Shown here: positions 22,320 through 32,475 of the stretch, in pieces
Layout of the letters: the number at the start of each line of letters is the position of its first letter
Numbering within the stretch: position 1 is the stretch's first letter
Assembly: GCA_011037195.1 (NCBI GenBank)
Contig: JAAEAF010006711.1
Location: 1 to 64,000, forward strand
Length of the DNA: 64,000 nucleotides
Source of the DNA: Triatoma infestans
Lineage: Eukaryota; Arthropoda; Insecta; Hemiptera; Reduviidae
Reading direction: 5' to 3'
Translations under genes and position numbers: made by a program
The notes under the pieces: generated by a model
Seen by the model: only the letters and a program-made list of their open reading frames with translations
Told to the model about the DNA's origin: nothing
The model's database searches: none

Positions 22320-22870
22320 ATTTTTCGTGTTTGTGATATTTTTTGTTCATATTCTCTCACTCTCAAAGACACACATCTTTACTGACAATCGGATCATCCT
22401 TGATTTCTTGAACAACCCCAAAAATAACTTACCTCTCATAATGAAGGTTAGGAAAAAATTGTTACCTCAGCGAGGAGTTGGGCTGGGAAGTTCGCTTTTC
22501 TTGGATCAAGTGATCTCAAGGTCCATTAGGTAATGTGATGGCCACATCAGTTAATTAGGAAGCCTCCAGAACTTTTTTTGCCTATATAGCTATGATCATC
22601 CAACCACTCTCATACATAAATAGCTACTAGTATCATAACAAAAGTGTGGCACTCTGGACTCAAGAGTGGGCGGATATTTCAAAACGTGCAACAACTAAAC
22701 TGTTCTTCACAACGGTAAGCGATCGGATTCATAAATCCTATATCAATTTGACCTCCAAGTTGGCTCAAAATATGGAGTGGCAGAATAAAATCATATTTGC
22801 ACTGATTTAGAATTATCCTTAACTCATTTTGCAAATGCTCAGGCAACACTGAACAATTCAACTACTTTAT
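22320..22870 (+). pseudogene. LINE RNase H and C-terminal remnant
   Basis: 22350-22455 reads H-I-F-T-D-N-R-I-I-L-D-F-L-N-N-P-K-N-N followed by I-M-K-V-R-K-K-L. This matches the second-Asp region of LINE RNase H (IYTDS-v-LD-L-N-KN ... I-E-IRKKL). After a gap, 22643-22770 reads L-W-T-Q-E-W-A-D-I-S-K-R-A-T-T-K and then F-T-T-V-S-D-R-I, the usual (W)Q-eW----kGr-T-- segment that follows RNase H in R1/Jockey LINEs. The rest is degraded by stops. Confidence 0.62.
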
Positions 22871-23279
22871 GTTCTACTTTATTGTCCTATTCTCGAAGCT
22901 AAAAGGCCCAGGTTAATAAGGAACACGATAATTAGAGATGATCCATGACCTCCAAATAAATTTAGGGATCTTCTGCTTCGTACTAGCTATAAAGACTTTT
23001 AATCATTTCATTAATCCAATTGACCGTGATATTTTAGTTATGTAATTGTCTATATATTTTTTTTTTTTATTATTACTTTTTATATTAATTGGTTTTGAAA
23101 TTGTTATGTATAGTTTCACTCTTATCTGGTCTGGCATTGTTTGATAAATCGTTACTTGTTCAGTTTATTTCTGTCACATATTTGACTTTTATTTGTAATA
23201 GTTTATTTAATGAATATAATATAAGTAATATGGAGCAATCTGAAATAAAGTCCTCCTCAATGGGGGTACTATTGGGGGG

Positions 23280-23342
23280 AGAAAACAACATACAGGAACT
23301 ATTCGCTAAAACATGTTTTATACATGTTCTTCATGTCTCAAA
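23280..23342. repeat. R repeat fragment, left of hAT insertion
   Basis: ACTATTCGCTAAAA and the following T-rich stretch to GTCTCAAA correspond to the segment after the (CA)n tract in other R copies (for example 30735-30775). The sequence continues in R at 24476 after the hAT element, showing that the hAT copy split this repeat. Confidence 0.6.
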
Positions 23343-24475
23343 TAGTGATGGGACTGTTCGAGCGGCGTCGGTTCACTGGAACGAATCCAATGGTGGAACG
23401 AGTTCATTCAAATTCGTATTTCTAAATAAACTGGATCCAGCAAAATCAAATTAAAATTTGTATTATTTGAAATTAAATTAAAGTAGGTATAGCACGATAA
23501 TTAAGAATTAAACTGAGTTGAAAGAACCAGTGGCAGCATTATAACTTTATATTTTATAGCCTCAAACCATAATAATAACAATAGACGATATCTAGTTATA
23601 TAAAATAAAATTTATATACATAGAGAGCGATCTGGTGTTAGAAAAGTAAAGATGGCAGCGAACATGGTACGAATTTCTGAATTTGGTTTCAATCTGGGTA
23701 CTCTCATTGGCTGAATCCCTCGAACCGACCGGACCCGAAGTAGATTTTGATTATTTGGTTCCGGAGTGAAGCTAACCACTGAATCCAACCAATGAGAGCT
23801 TGGAACTGGAACCGGCTCCGCGAACTTGTTCTAAAGTCAGTGCTGCCAGTAACTCCATCTTTACTTTTCTAACAAGCAGATCGCTCTCTGTAATATATAT
23901 TTCATTTCTTAAATGTTTTACAAGATTTATTTAAAAAAGTTAATTAGAAAAATAATATTAAAAAATTATAATCATCTTAAGAAGTAGTATAATAAAATGA
24001 ATGGATACATACATGAAGTTTGATTTTCAGAAAATTGTGGGACTGACGAATATGAGATAGGTGAGAGGGAATTTGAGCAAGTTAATACTCGTATGATGTT
24101 TAGCGTTATTTTTAAAAATGATATTTGATTACTTGTGTTGCTTTCTACAGTTTATTTATTTGTTCAATTTATTCTCTAGAGTTTAATTTAATGCCGAATA
24201 TTATTCAGACAATTGAGAGTGTAAAATATTTAAAAAACAAAATATATATTGTTGCTTATTATTAAGTTTACAGTTTTTATTATGAACAGGAAATGCATTA
24301 CTAACTAATATTGTGAATTATTGGACATTTGAACGAATATAAGGGCCATTTTTTACACACCTAAAGTTAAAAAACCGTAAAGCAACCGTTGAACGAATTT
24401 TTGGAATCAGTTCCGATCCTAGAGCTGATTCAAATCCAAATAAATCCGATAGCGAACTCAATTTGCCCATCACTA
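23343..24475. mobile_element. Non-autonomous hAT-superfamily element (1.13 kb)
   Basis: The ends are short inverted repeats TAGTGATGGG (23343-23352) and CCCATCACTA (24466-24475). They are flanked by an exact 8-bp direct duplication, GTCTCAAA (23335-23342 and 24476-24483). An 8-bp duplication with a TAG/CAGxGxTGGG-type end is the hallmark of hAT elements. No transposase domain (BED finger or hATC) is visible inside, so it needed an enzyme from elsewhere. A smaller inverted-repeat element lies within it at 23622-23889. Confidence 0.87.
23622..23889. mobile_element. MITE-like element with about 36-bp inverted ends
   Basis: AGAGAGCGATCTG ... GTTAGAAAAGTAAAGATGG at the left is repeated in inverse orientation at the right (CCATCTTTACTTTTCTAAC ... 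CAGATCGCTCTCT), with a 1-2 nt offset in the middle. The interior also contains inverse-matching patches (CTCATTGGCTGAATCC and CCAATGAGAG; CGAACCG and GAACCGG), so the whole 268 bp can fold back. It has no coding capacity. The target duplication is unclear. Its position suggests insertion into the hAT element. Confidence 0.75.
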
Positions 24476-25585
24476 GTCTCAAAACGTTTCCGGTGAAAAT
24501 CAATTTCTGATTTTGACATGATCGCCAAACTACTACTTTTCAGTAAGAGAAAATAAAAAGAAGCTGTATTAGTATTTTCATGTTTTTTATGCTTAAAAAA
24601 AGGAGTGAATGTAATTTTAGAAAATGTCTACTCTTAAATCCGCTATGGAAATATTTACTATAGTATGAAAAAATTAAATACCGACTTCTGGTTAATCAAA
24701 AACCAATTACACTACTAACAGGTCAAAAAAAAAAAAAAAATTTACTATACCTTAGATGGTGTTTTCCAAATAAAATTCTTAGTATACTTCTGTTTTGGAG
24801 ATGCAGATGTCATTAAAATAACAGAAATTTGAAAAAAAAAATCCGTAAAAAACAACAAGTTATTGGAAGGGAACACTCACTTGTAAAATTATTATTGTGT
24901 AAGGTTATAACGAAGACAGACGCTTACAACAAGCCTACTCGTCACTCTAATAAACAGCTGATCTCTGTAACCATGGTTACCACGACCTTCGCCCCACTCC
25001 TTATAGATCCAAACACATGTCGCCTCAATTGGAATGCAAAAGCCCAGTTGTGATCATTGCATTAGTTGTACTGGCATCAAAATTCCACTTATCGCACTGA
25101 TATCAGTGCAAAATGTATCACATTTTAATAAATATAAACGAAGTTTGATATTTGGCTTGTTGGTAATTTTTTTGGATTTTTATCAATTACTTATCTTTTC
25201 ATTTTCCACTGTCTATCCATACTCTACGACTTGTCACAATACACACAAAATACACGGTTTTAACCATTTCTGACTAAAGCAAATAATCTGGTGTGAAACA
25301 CTCACATGAATTTCTTGTATTGCAGTTTATAGGAGTTATAATTGATCAATTTTCTTCAGACTTATAATTTTACTAAATGTTTACTTTTCTTGAATTTTAT
25401 ATCAAACTAGCTAAACCTGGCCACGCTTATCTGTGGCTCAGTCTGATTTTAATTATTAGGGAAGTAAATAGAAGTAAGATAGTTAACATAGATTCAGCAA
25501 GAAAACACATCATTCATTTTAGTACCCTACTTTGCGTTGCTGTGAACTGAAATGAAAGAAAGAAAAAATGTTTTTAACTGAAAGA
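24476..25585. other. R repeat pieces and spacer
   Basis: 24476-24560 is the hairpin end of R (CTCAAAACG ... TTTCCGGTGAAAATC ... GATCGCC ... AGTAAGAGAAA). 25288-25400 is the opposite end of another R copy, starting TCTGGTGTGAAACACTCAC. Between and after them I see no gene. Confidence 0.6.
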
Positions 25586-25589
25586 ATGC

Positions 25590-26142
25590 CTTTGAAGAGC
25601 TGAATGCGCTGTTCTACCTCCTTCCATCAACCTAGCAGTATTACCTGAAGAAGCAAGTGCTAACGCAATATGGCCATTTGAACGGATTTTAGCCAGGATT
25701 AAGGAAATTAAGAACGTTTTTCCAGTTCCACCTGGAGCGTCCAAAAAGTAAATCCACCGGGTTGGTTGGTCACAGCTTGTATGATGGTATCAAATGCTAT
25801 CTTTTGTTCTTGAAGGAGTTTCTGTGTATTTTCTAGGATAAATACCTGTAAGTCATTTCTGGTGTATGATTGCTCTCTGAGCAGTTCTCTCTCAAATGTT
25901 GCATTGATCAACCTATTCGGTACTGTTACTCTCATTAGTGCCAACAACTTGCCACATATTGCAAGACAAAGATCCTCAATGAAGATTAGCGCTTCATTGT
26001 ATATTTCTTCTGTGAAATCCAAGCCATTGCGTTTCTTGACGTATACTGTGCAGAATATCTTCCGCAGAGAGCGCGCCACGATCACAACGCGTCTGCGTCT
26101 GTCTATTTCTACCAAACTCACGAAACGCTCTGAATTTCCCAT
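25590..26142 (-). pseudogene. Helitron Pif1-type helicase fragment
   Basis: 26080-25750 on the minus strand contains N-E-A-L-I-F-I-E-D-L-C-L-A-I-C-G-K, P-N-R-L-I-N-A-T-F-E-R-E-L and L-L-Q-E-Q-K-I-A-F-D-T-I. This is the stretch just before the helicase of RepHel proteins (ALI-IED-C---GK ... LN-EQ--AYD-I). A 1-nt frame change near 25740 leads into the Walker A region F-L-D-A-P-G-G-T-G-K-T-F-L-I-S-L-I-L, then A-L-A-S-S-G-N-T-A-R-L-M-E-G-G-R-T-A-H-S-A. The helicase unwinds DNA during rolling-circle transposition. The Rep endonuclease and later helicase motifs are not seen. It is a dead fragment of a Helitron/Helentron. Confidence 0.88.
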
Positions 26143-26790
26143 TTCCGGAATAAAAAGTATATATAAACACTCTTATATAGAAATGCAACGTTGTGTAAAA
26201 ATTTCAAATCAATCCATCGACTACTTTTCGAGTTTTGCGGCCACAAACATACGGATGCTGAATTTATATATATATATATATAGATGGGAGAATCTAAATT
26301 TAATATAATAAAATGACTTTTTGAGGAGAGCATAATTTACCCCTCAGACTCCTAAACTTCTTGAAATGAACATTCTCAGATAAAAGCTTTAAACAAAACT
26401 TATAGGTCCCCCGTATTCATAGTTACTATACCAAATTTAAAGAACCCATGGGTGTTTCTATAGAGAAAAACGCAGAAATTGCATTTTAATCAGCCGATTT
26501 TGTTCAAACTCTCAAATATTAACAACATATTTAATTCTAATTAATATTATTTAGATGATAGAATTGTATAATAAACTGATAATAGCATTTTTTAAGAAAA
26601 TATAATTCAATCCCACCCCTAAAAGCTGCCATAAATGAATTTTCCCAGAGAAATGTTACAAATAAAAATTGCAGCTCTTAATGAGTGAAATTGATTCATC
26701 AATTTCAAGAAAATCGTTGGAACCATTTTAGAGAAAAAATTGCAACAATGTGAAAAACAAAAACATTTAGTAGAGTGGAAAATTCCGGGT
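26143..26790. other. R-related internal sequence and (TA)n tract
   Basis: A (TA)n microsatellite is at 26264-26282. From about 26460 to 26780, segments such as GATAGAATTGTATAATAAACTGA, TTTTCCCAGAGAAATGTT and AAAATCGTTGGAACCATTTT match the internal unit of R, so a truncated R copy lies next to the full one. Confidence 0.6.
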
Positions 26791-26794
26791 TAAG

Positions 26795-27830
26795 TAATTT
26801 TTACTTTCTCTTACTCCTAATAAGAGGAAGTATTGTAATCGTGTCAAAATTTCGATATCGAGTTTTCCCCGGAAATATCCGTTTTGAAGTCCCCTGAGTT
26901 CAAAAAAGTGATTTTTAGGAAATGGTCTGTGTGTATGTGTGTGTGTGTGTATGTGAACAGCATAACTCAAAAACGAGAAACCGTAGAATGTTGAAATTGA
27001 TATAAAGGTATCACAATGGAATCTGACAGGACTTTATCTGTCAAAATTCCACTACCGGAAGTACCACTTTACTAGTTGTTTTTCTTTACGTTTCTGCGAT
27101 TTTCTTAAAAATGGCTCCGACGATTTTCTTTAAACTTATTACATCAACTACACATACACAGAGCAACAACTTTTATTTGAAACATTTCTCCGGGAAAATT
27201 CATTTTAGAGCACTTTTGGGGGAGAGGTGGGGTTAGGTTTTTATCTAAAGTGCTGTTTCAGTTAATTATACAATTCTGTTATCTAAATAATGTTAATTAG
27301 AATTATATATGTTGTTGAAAGTCCGAGATTGAAACAAATTGGATGACCGGAAGTTCGTATACATTACCACTTTACTAAATAATTTTTCCACTTTTTTGTG
27401 ATTTTCTCAAAAATGACTCAAACGATTTTCTTGAAAATTCCTATATAAGCTACACATACAAAGAACTACAACTTTTATATGAAATATTTCTCTGGGAAAA
27501 TTCATTTAAGGGCACTTCTAGGGGAAGAGTGAGGTTATGTTTTTCTCTAAAGTGCTATCGTGGTTGGTAAAGTATAATTGGACGATAGATTTATACAACT
27601 CCATCATCCAAATAAACTTAATTTTAAAATAAATAGATGGCCAAAATTCCGAATTTCAAGAAAATTAGTAAACCGGAAGTGCGCTTTTGTTGAACAGTTT
27701 TCGACGAATTTCATGAAATTTGGTACACAAACTATAAAATTTGTCAATTATAATTTTGAGAAGTGGATTATGAGTAAGTTGAGTGAGTGTTTCACACCAG
27801 ATTTTTACAGATAACTTACCGTCGGATCCC
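26795..27830 (-). repeat. R repeat, full-length copy, inverse orientation
   Basis: Opens with ACTTTCTCTTACTCCTAATA and the hairpin end, then the (TG)n microsatellite at 26927-26951, two to three 250-bp internal units, and closes near 27790 with GAGTGAGTGTTTCACACCAGA. It is the mirror image of 10150-11155 and gives a good second sequence for a consensus. Confidence 0.8.
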
Positions 27831-29145
27831 ATGGTGGTACTTAAATGGAATATTAAGTTTGAACTTTCTGCGCGCTTATACTTTAAACTTGTAATGATCA
27901 CAGCACTTATGAAAACGTTATCACTTTTATTTGAAACATTTTTCACAAAAAAAAAAAAAAATTATTTTAAAAGGTTTTCAGAGACGAAAACAGTTTAAAT
28001 TATAGAAGCTTTGTTGATTTTTGACAGAGGAAGCACGACACAAATCCTCTTAGGTGTAGAACCCCTACTACTTTTGTTGGTGACCAACTCAACTAAATAT
28101 TGTAAATGTGGCAATTTTAAAGCACATTTGTTAATTAAATTGTATTAATTGGAGTGGGAGTAAAATCGTGTGAATGTTTGTTTAAGAGAATTTATTGTTT
28201 AGAAAGTTTATTCAAAAAAGAATATTTAAAAAATATAAGGGTATATACTAAATAATTATTTCATTTACTATATTACAGTTATAATGAAGAAAAATAGAAA
28301 GTATTCATGAACGCTTATTTGCTTATTACTTATTTAAAGATGTAGAATCACAATAATTTTGGTTGTTTTTCCGAGATGGATTCTAATTACAATCCACTGT
28401 TAAGTAACAAATTTAAAAAAGTTTAAGAACAATCTTATGAAAATTGAAGAAGAAGATTGGAGAAGAAGTTGAATTTTATGTCTCAAGCTTTCAAGGCGGA
28501 AATATTAAGCGAACGTGATTATAAAGATAAGATGTCAATGAAAAAAAAAAATGAATTTGGAAGAACTAAATTTAGAATAGAAAAGAAGAAATTCAGTGAG
28601 ACCAACTAAGAATATTATAATAAAAGAAAATATGAAATTTTTATTTAACTTTTCAAGGTATAGAAGATTTTTATTAAGGTATTAGATGTCATAACCGGTG
28701 GAAAGAGATACAAAAATTGATTAATTATATACATGAAATGGGACACGAAATGATTCATACAACACAGAACGAGGAATTACAGATGAGAAATTGATGTCAT
28801 GCTTATTAAATGAATTTCAAGAGAAAAAAGTAATAAACCTAACTCCGATATATACAAGCTTCTTGCCAATAGAGAAAAGAAATAGTAAGCAGTTATTATA
28901 GGAATGAATGTACGTAATGAAAGTGACAGGAAGTAGAAAAAATGTGGACAATGCATTATTAGTAATTGAATACATTGTCGACGTGATTGATGACTGTCCT
29001 GAATTAACCAATGGGACCATAAAAGTATAGATTTAAAGGGTTCGCCTCAGCTTGGATCGAACAAATCAATTCATACTTCTATGTTCCCTAGTCTCTACTA
29101 CAAAGAAAACTCGCACTATCATAAATTATGCAATAAAATGTAATA
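27831..29145. other. No gene recognised; A-rich
   Basis: AT-rich. 28440-28800 is purine-rich and Lys/Glu-rich when translated, but all frames contain stops and no domain is seen. It might be decayed LINE ORF1-like sequence; evidence is insufficient. Confidence 0.35.
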
Positions 29146-30051
29146 CGAGGGTCATTCATAAGTAACGAGACAAATCGCTGTAGCTCAAAAACGATTTGAT
29201 TAATCAATACAAAACTTTGGCTACTTTTCAACATAGTCCCCAGCAACATTTATACACTTGTCCCATCGTTTTTCTAATTTGTGTATGCCTCTGGCATAAA
29301 ATTCTTTGCGTTGATCTCGAAGTCACTTTTGCATGTGATTTATAACTTCTTCATTGGATTGAAAATGTTTCCTACGAAGAGCCTCTTTATGGGGTCCCAA
29401 CAAATGGAAGTCCGATGGGGCGAGGTCGGGGCTGTAGATGGGTTGTGGAAGTATCTCCCACACAACTTTTTGAAATATTTCTTGAGTTAACTGTGCCGTG
29501 TATGGACGAAGTGTTATCATGAAGCAAAATCACGCCTTTGGTCAAGAATCCACGACGTTTCGTTCGAATGGTAGCCCTTACTTTGTTTGTGAGCATATCA
29601 CTGTATTACTGGCTGCTGACGGTTCCTTATCTTCGAGATACTCACAATAAATAGGGAGGATTTTGCAATTTCAACCGGTCGTCCACTTCGTTGTTCGTCA
29701 CAGACATTTACACGGCCACTTTTCAACTGTTCTACCCACCCATTTGTAAACTTCGAACGGTCAAACAATTATTCCCGTACACTTTCAACATTCTTTTGTG
29801 GATTTCACTACCTTCGAAACGCTCTACAACTAAAAATCTTATCACTGAGCTTTGTTCTTCCGAGGTGCAATGCTCGAGCAGAATCGCCATTGTTAACTGA
29901 ATACATTTGAGGTTATGCTTACCTCAACTATACTCTACCTATACTCTTGAACAGCTGATGAGGAACTTGAGGCATTGAAACTATTGTATTGATTAAACAA
30001 ATCGTTTCTGAGCTACAGCGATTTGTCTCGTTACTTATTGAATGACCCTCA
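29146..30051 (-). mobile_element. Mariner-family transposon with long terminal repeats, deleted (906 bp)
   Basis: The two ends form unusually long inverted repeats of about 65-70 bp (CGAGGGTCATTC ... GTAACGAGACAAATCGCTG ... TCAATACAA), nearly identical over their whole length, with TA on both outer sides (29144-29145, 30052-30053). Most mariners have about 30-bp repeats. The gene between them runs on the minus strand and is shortened. Both ends are well preserved. Confidence 0.9.
29255..29892 (-). pseudogene. Mariner transposase remnant (DD34D type)
   Basis: The N-terminus reads M-A-I-L-L-E-H-C-T-S-E-E-Q-S-S-V-I-R-F-L, then G-S-E-I-H-K-R-M-L-K-V-Y-G: the first helix-turn-helix of the paired-like DNA-binding domain. 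S-G-R-P-V follows. About 250-300 bp of the middle, including the first catalytic Asp region, is missing. The catalytic end resumes with G-V-I-L-L-H-D-N-T (second Asp) and Y-S-P-D-L-A-P-S-D-F-H-L-L (third Asp) in another frame. The C-terminus ends H-K-L-E-K-R-W-D-K-C-I-N. The frameshift and deletion make it inactive. Confidence 0.85.
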
Positions 30052-30199
30052 TAATATTAGGTAACTGTATCTATGGCAACCAATAAAATCTGATTTGACA
30101 CAATCAAACGATTTTCTCTTAATTGCAATTAATACAAATTAAAGAAACAAAATTTTTCTTTTAAATCATAATATTTATAAACGTTTAATTGGTCTTGCA

Positions 30200-30850
30200 T
30201 AAAAGAGGTGGTAGGGATAACCATATTTACCTGTCAGTGACTTTGTTGTAGCAGTGATATCTGTCTCAACTAATAAAGCTTGCAGCAACAGTTTAAATTT
30301 TAATCTAACTGATAGGTGGATCATAATCCCCTCCCCCCCTAAAATCAGTTCTTCCAGAAAAATGCTACAAATAAAAGTGATAGGCATATTTCGGTGCAGT
30401 TAGGATTTCAAGTTTAAAGGAAATCGTTATAGTCGTTTTCTAGAAAATCCCCCCCCCCCAAACACTAGGTACACAATTTATTCTGTAAAATCTCACTTCT
30501 ATTTAACTGCTTTTCTTCAAATTTGAAATTTTATCAAAGTTTCTAACGAATATTGAACTTTTATTCAAGTATTAACGCTATAAATACTCGTAAGTGAATG
30601 AAGTTTAAAGGAAATTGTTGAAGCTGAGATCGAGTGAATTGTGAAAAACTAAAAAAAAAAAATTGTTTGATTTCCGGGAATTTTTCATTTTTGAGTTATT
30701 TTGTTCAAACACACTTACACACGCATACTATTCGCTAAAGACTTTTTTTTATACTCAGTAGATTTCTTGACATGTTTTTCCGGTAAAAAAATATGTTTCC
30801 AAAATTCGACACGATCGCTATACTTCCTCTAGCTTAGGTAAGAGAAATGA
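30200..30850 (+). repeat. Divergent R-family copy
   Basis: Contains the CCCCTCCCCCCCTAAAA, CAGAAAAATGCTACAAATAAAAGTGATAGGC-like and GGAAATCGTTATAGTCGTTTTC segments, then CACACTTACACACGC, CTATTCGCTAAAGAC and the hairpin end GCTATACTTCCTCTAGC ... AGAGAAATG. It is clearly the same architecture as R but more diverged, so probably a subfamily. Confidence 0.65.
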
Positions 30851-30936
30851 AAAATAAATACTTTACTAAGCAAGCTAAAAAATTGGCTGGGGCCAAAGAA
30901 AAAACTTTTTATTTTTAAAAAAAAGGTTTATTCGTC

Positions 30937-30966
30937 GTTTGGGACACCTTGGGTGTCCTTCCTCAG
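30937..30966 (-). other. Hammerhead-like stem-loop at the Penelope-like element tail
   Basis: Minus strand: CTGAGGA (30966-30960, fits the CTGANGA core), one A, then a perfect 7-bp stem GGACACC/GGTGTCC with a 3-nt loop (30958-30942), then CAAAC (30941-30937) in place of the GAAAC core. Penelope-like elements are known to carry hammerhead motifs in their ends. The G-to-C change in the second core strand would abolish cleavage in this copy. Confidence 0.6.
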
Positions 30967-31082
30967 GAACTACAAAACGAAAATATGGATATCAAGAAAA
31001 TTTTATGATAAAATTAAAACATGTAACAATTTAACAATATTAGAAAGATATGATACCTGTTAAGGAAGAATGGAGAGTTAAA

Positions 31083-31688
31083 TGTTTGAGGAGGTTATTT
31101 TTTGGTTGTAGAGTAAGGTATGCTTGCAAAGAAAAAATAGAAAGGGGAAATTTTTTCCAAGTTGGGAAATATGAAGAGTGGTAGAAATGAAAAACAACTC
31201 AACTAATAATTATAAGTGAAATAAATGAATATAAATAAACTAGAAAATGAGTGGAAAGTGTAGAAAAGTTGCTATGTGTAATTTGGTGGGAGGGGCCTTT
31301 TTTGAGGAAGCGGAAAATGTTGTTGTATGAAGAGGTAATGACGTCCCCTTGCCTTTTTTGAGTTGATAGAGTTAGGGTTGAGGTTAATGTGGACGGATTC
31401 AAAAAGAAGTCGCTTCAAGTGGTTGGAATGGGTGGTTAGGATGATTGCATGTTTTGTGAGGGCAGTACTGTCAGTTTTTTTGTTAGCTATGTCTAGTTCA
31501 TGTTGTCTAAGTCTCTTTCGTAGATGTTGTTTTGATTCACCAATGTAACATGCGTTTCGGTTTGGTGCAGTGCAAAGTATGCTGTAAACAGAGTTCGTTT
31601 TGTCATAAGTTTCAATGGGGTCTTTGAGTTTAGAGAACAGTTTGCTGAGTTTGTTGGAGGAGTAGAGGCCAGATTTGAGGTTGCGAAT
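31083..31688 (-). pseudogene. Penelope-like element GIY-YIG endonuclease
   Basis: Reads I-R-N-L-K-S-G-L-Y-S-S-N-K-L-S-K-L-F-S-K, then N-S-V-Y-S-I-L-C-T-A-P, C-Y-I-G-E-S-K-Q-H-L-R-K-R-L-R-Q-H, and T-A-L-T-K-H-A. V-Y-S-I and C-Y-I-G-E-S are the GIY and YIG motifs. K-Q-H-L-R-K-R-L-R-Q-H supplies the conserved Arg, and the T-A-L-x-K-H-A block is typical of Penelope-like endonucleases, which nick target DNA for reverse transcription. The frame stays open for most of this part; the C-terminus past about 31250 becomes uncertain. Confidence 0.88.
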
Positions 31689-32226
31689 TGTAGTGGAAGG
31701 ACAAAATCGAAAAATAATAGTTTAAAGTTTCTGAATATTTTATAGTATCCAAAATTGTATTTTTGTTAATATTTTATAATTATTTTAGTGCTGTGAATTT
31801 ACCTTCCAAAAGTGTGTATTTTAGAACCAGGTATATTAAATCTGGTCATTGCTATTAAGAAAACAAAGACACTAAATTCCGTTAGGGCAACTCTTTTGTA
31901 TAGTGAATTCCCCCGCGAGAGAGAGAGCAATTCCAAGAAGAGAGCCCGCTTTAAAAGAGCAAATAATAGATAGTCTAAAAACTCAACCTTCAAACAGGAC
32001 ACTTCAGGAATTGCTCTCTAAATATCTGTGCCAGTTATAAATTAAATAAGTTTATAAACCAAATAAGTTATTATTATTTTAACAGAATATATTTATTTAT
32101 AAAACAGTAGTGTGTTCTTAATTACTCTTAATTCTTATAATCTATTTCAAGCAAACATACAAGCCCTTTTCGCTAAAACGCTACGCCACAAGCTACCTAC
32201 AAACACATCCACACCATTACATTACA
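31689..32226 (+). repeat. LTR element A, 5' LTR (538 bp)
   Basis: Starts TGTAGTGGAAGG and ends CATTACATTACA. It carries CCCCCGCGAGAGAGAGAGC (31910-31928), a GAGA-type motif kept in the longer copies of this LTR, and TTTAAAAGAG soon after, a possible TATA-like box. The primer-binding site TTGGTGCCAGCTG follows at 32227. Confidence 0.9.
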
Positions 32227-32475
32227 TTGGTGCCAGCTGTTTGGGATATTTTCAACAAGAATCCACAAATTTACAAGTACGTAAAATTTCCAATTTAATA
32301 ATTAAACTAATTATCCATCAGATAATTTTATTAACTTTAAATTAGTTTCTCAGCGGAAGTATCTAAATATTTCCCATAATTGAATTTTTATTGAATTTCA
32401 TTTTTGTAATTTGAAAAATTTTAGTTTTTGAAATTTTTGTATTTGCATTATCCCTTGTGAATTTTGATTTCCAAA

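Noticed and set aside
31799..32002. Open frame of about 65 codons repeated at 34644-34844, 48055-48246, 53056-53256 and 56956-57195
   Set aside because: It recurs because it lies inside the LTR. It differs by frameshifts between copies, so it is not a conserved protein.
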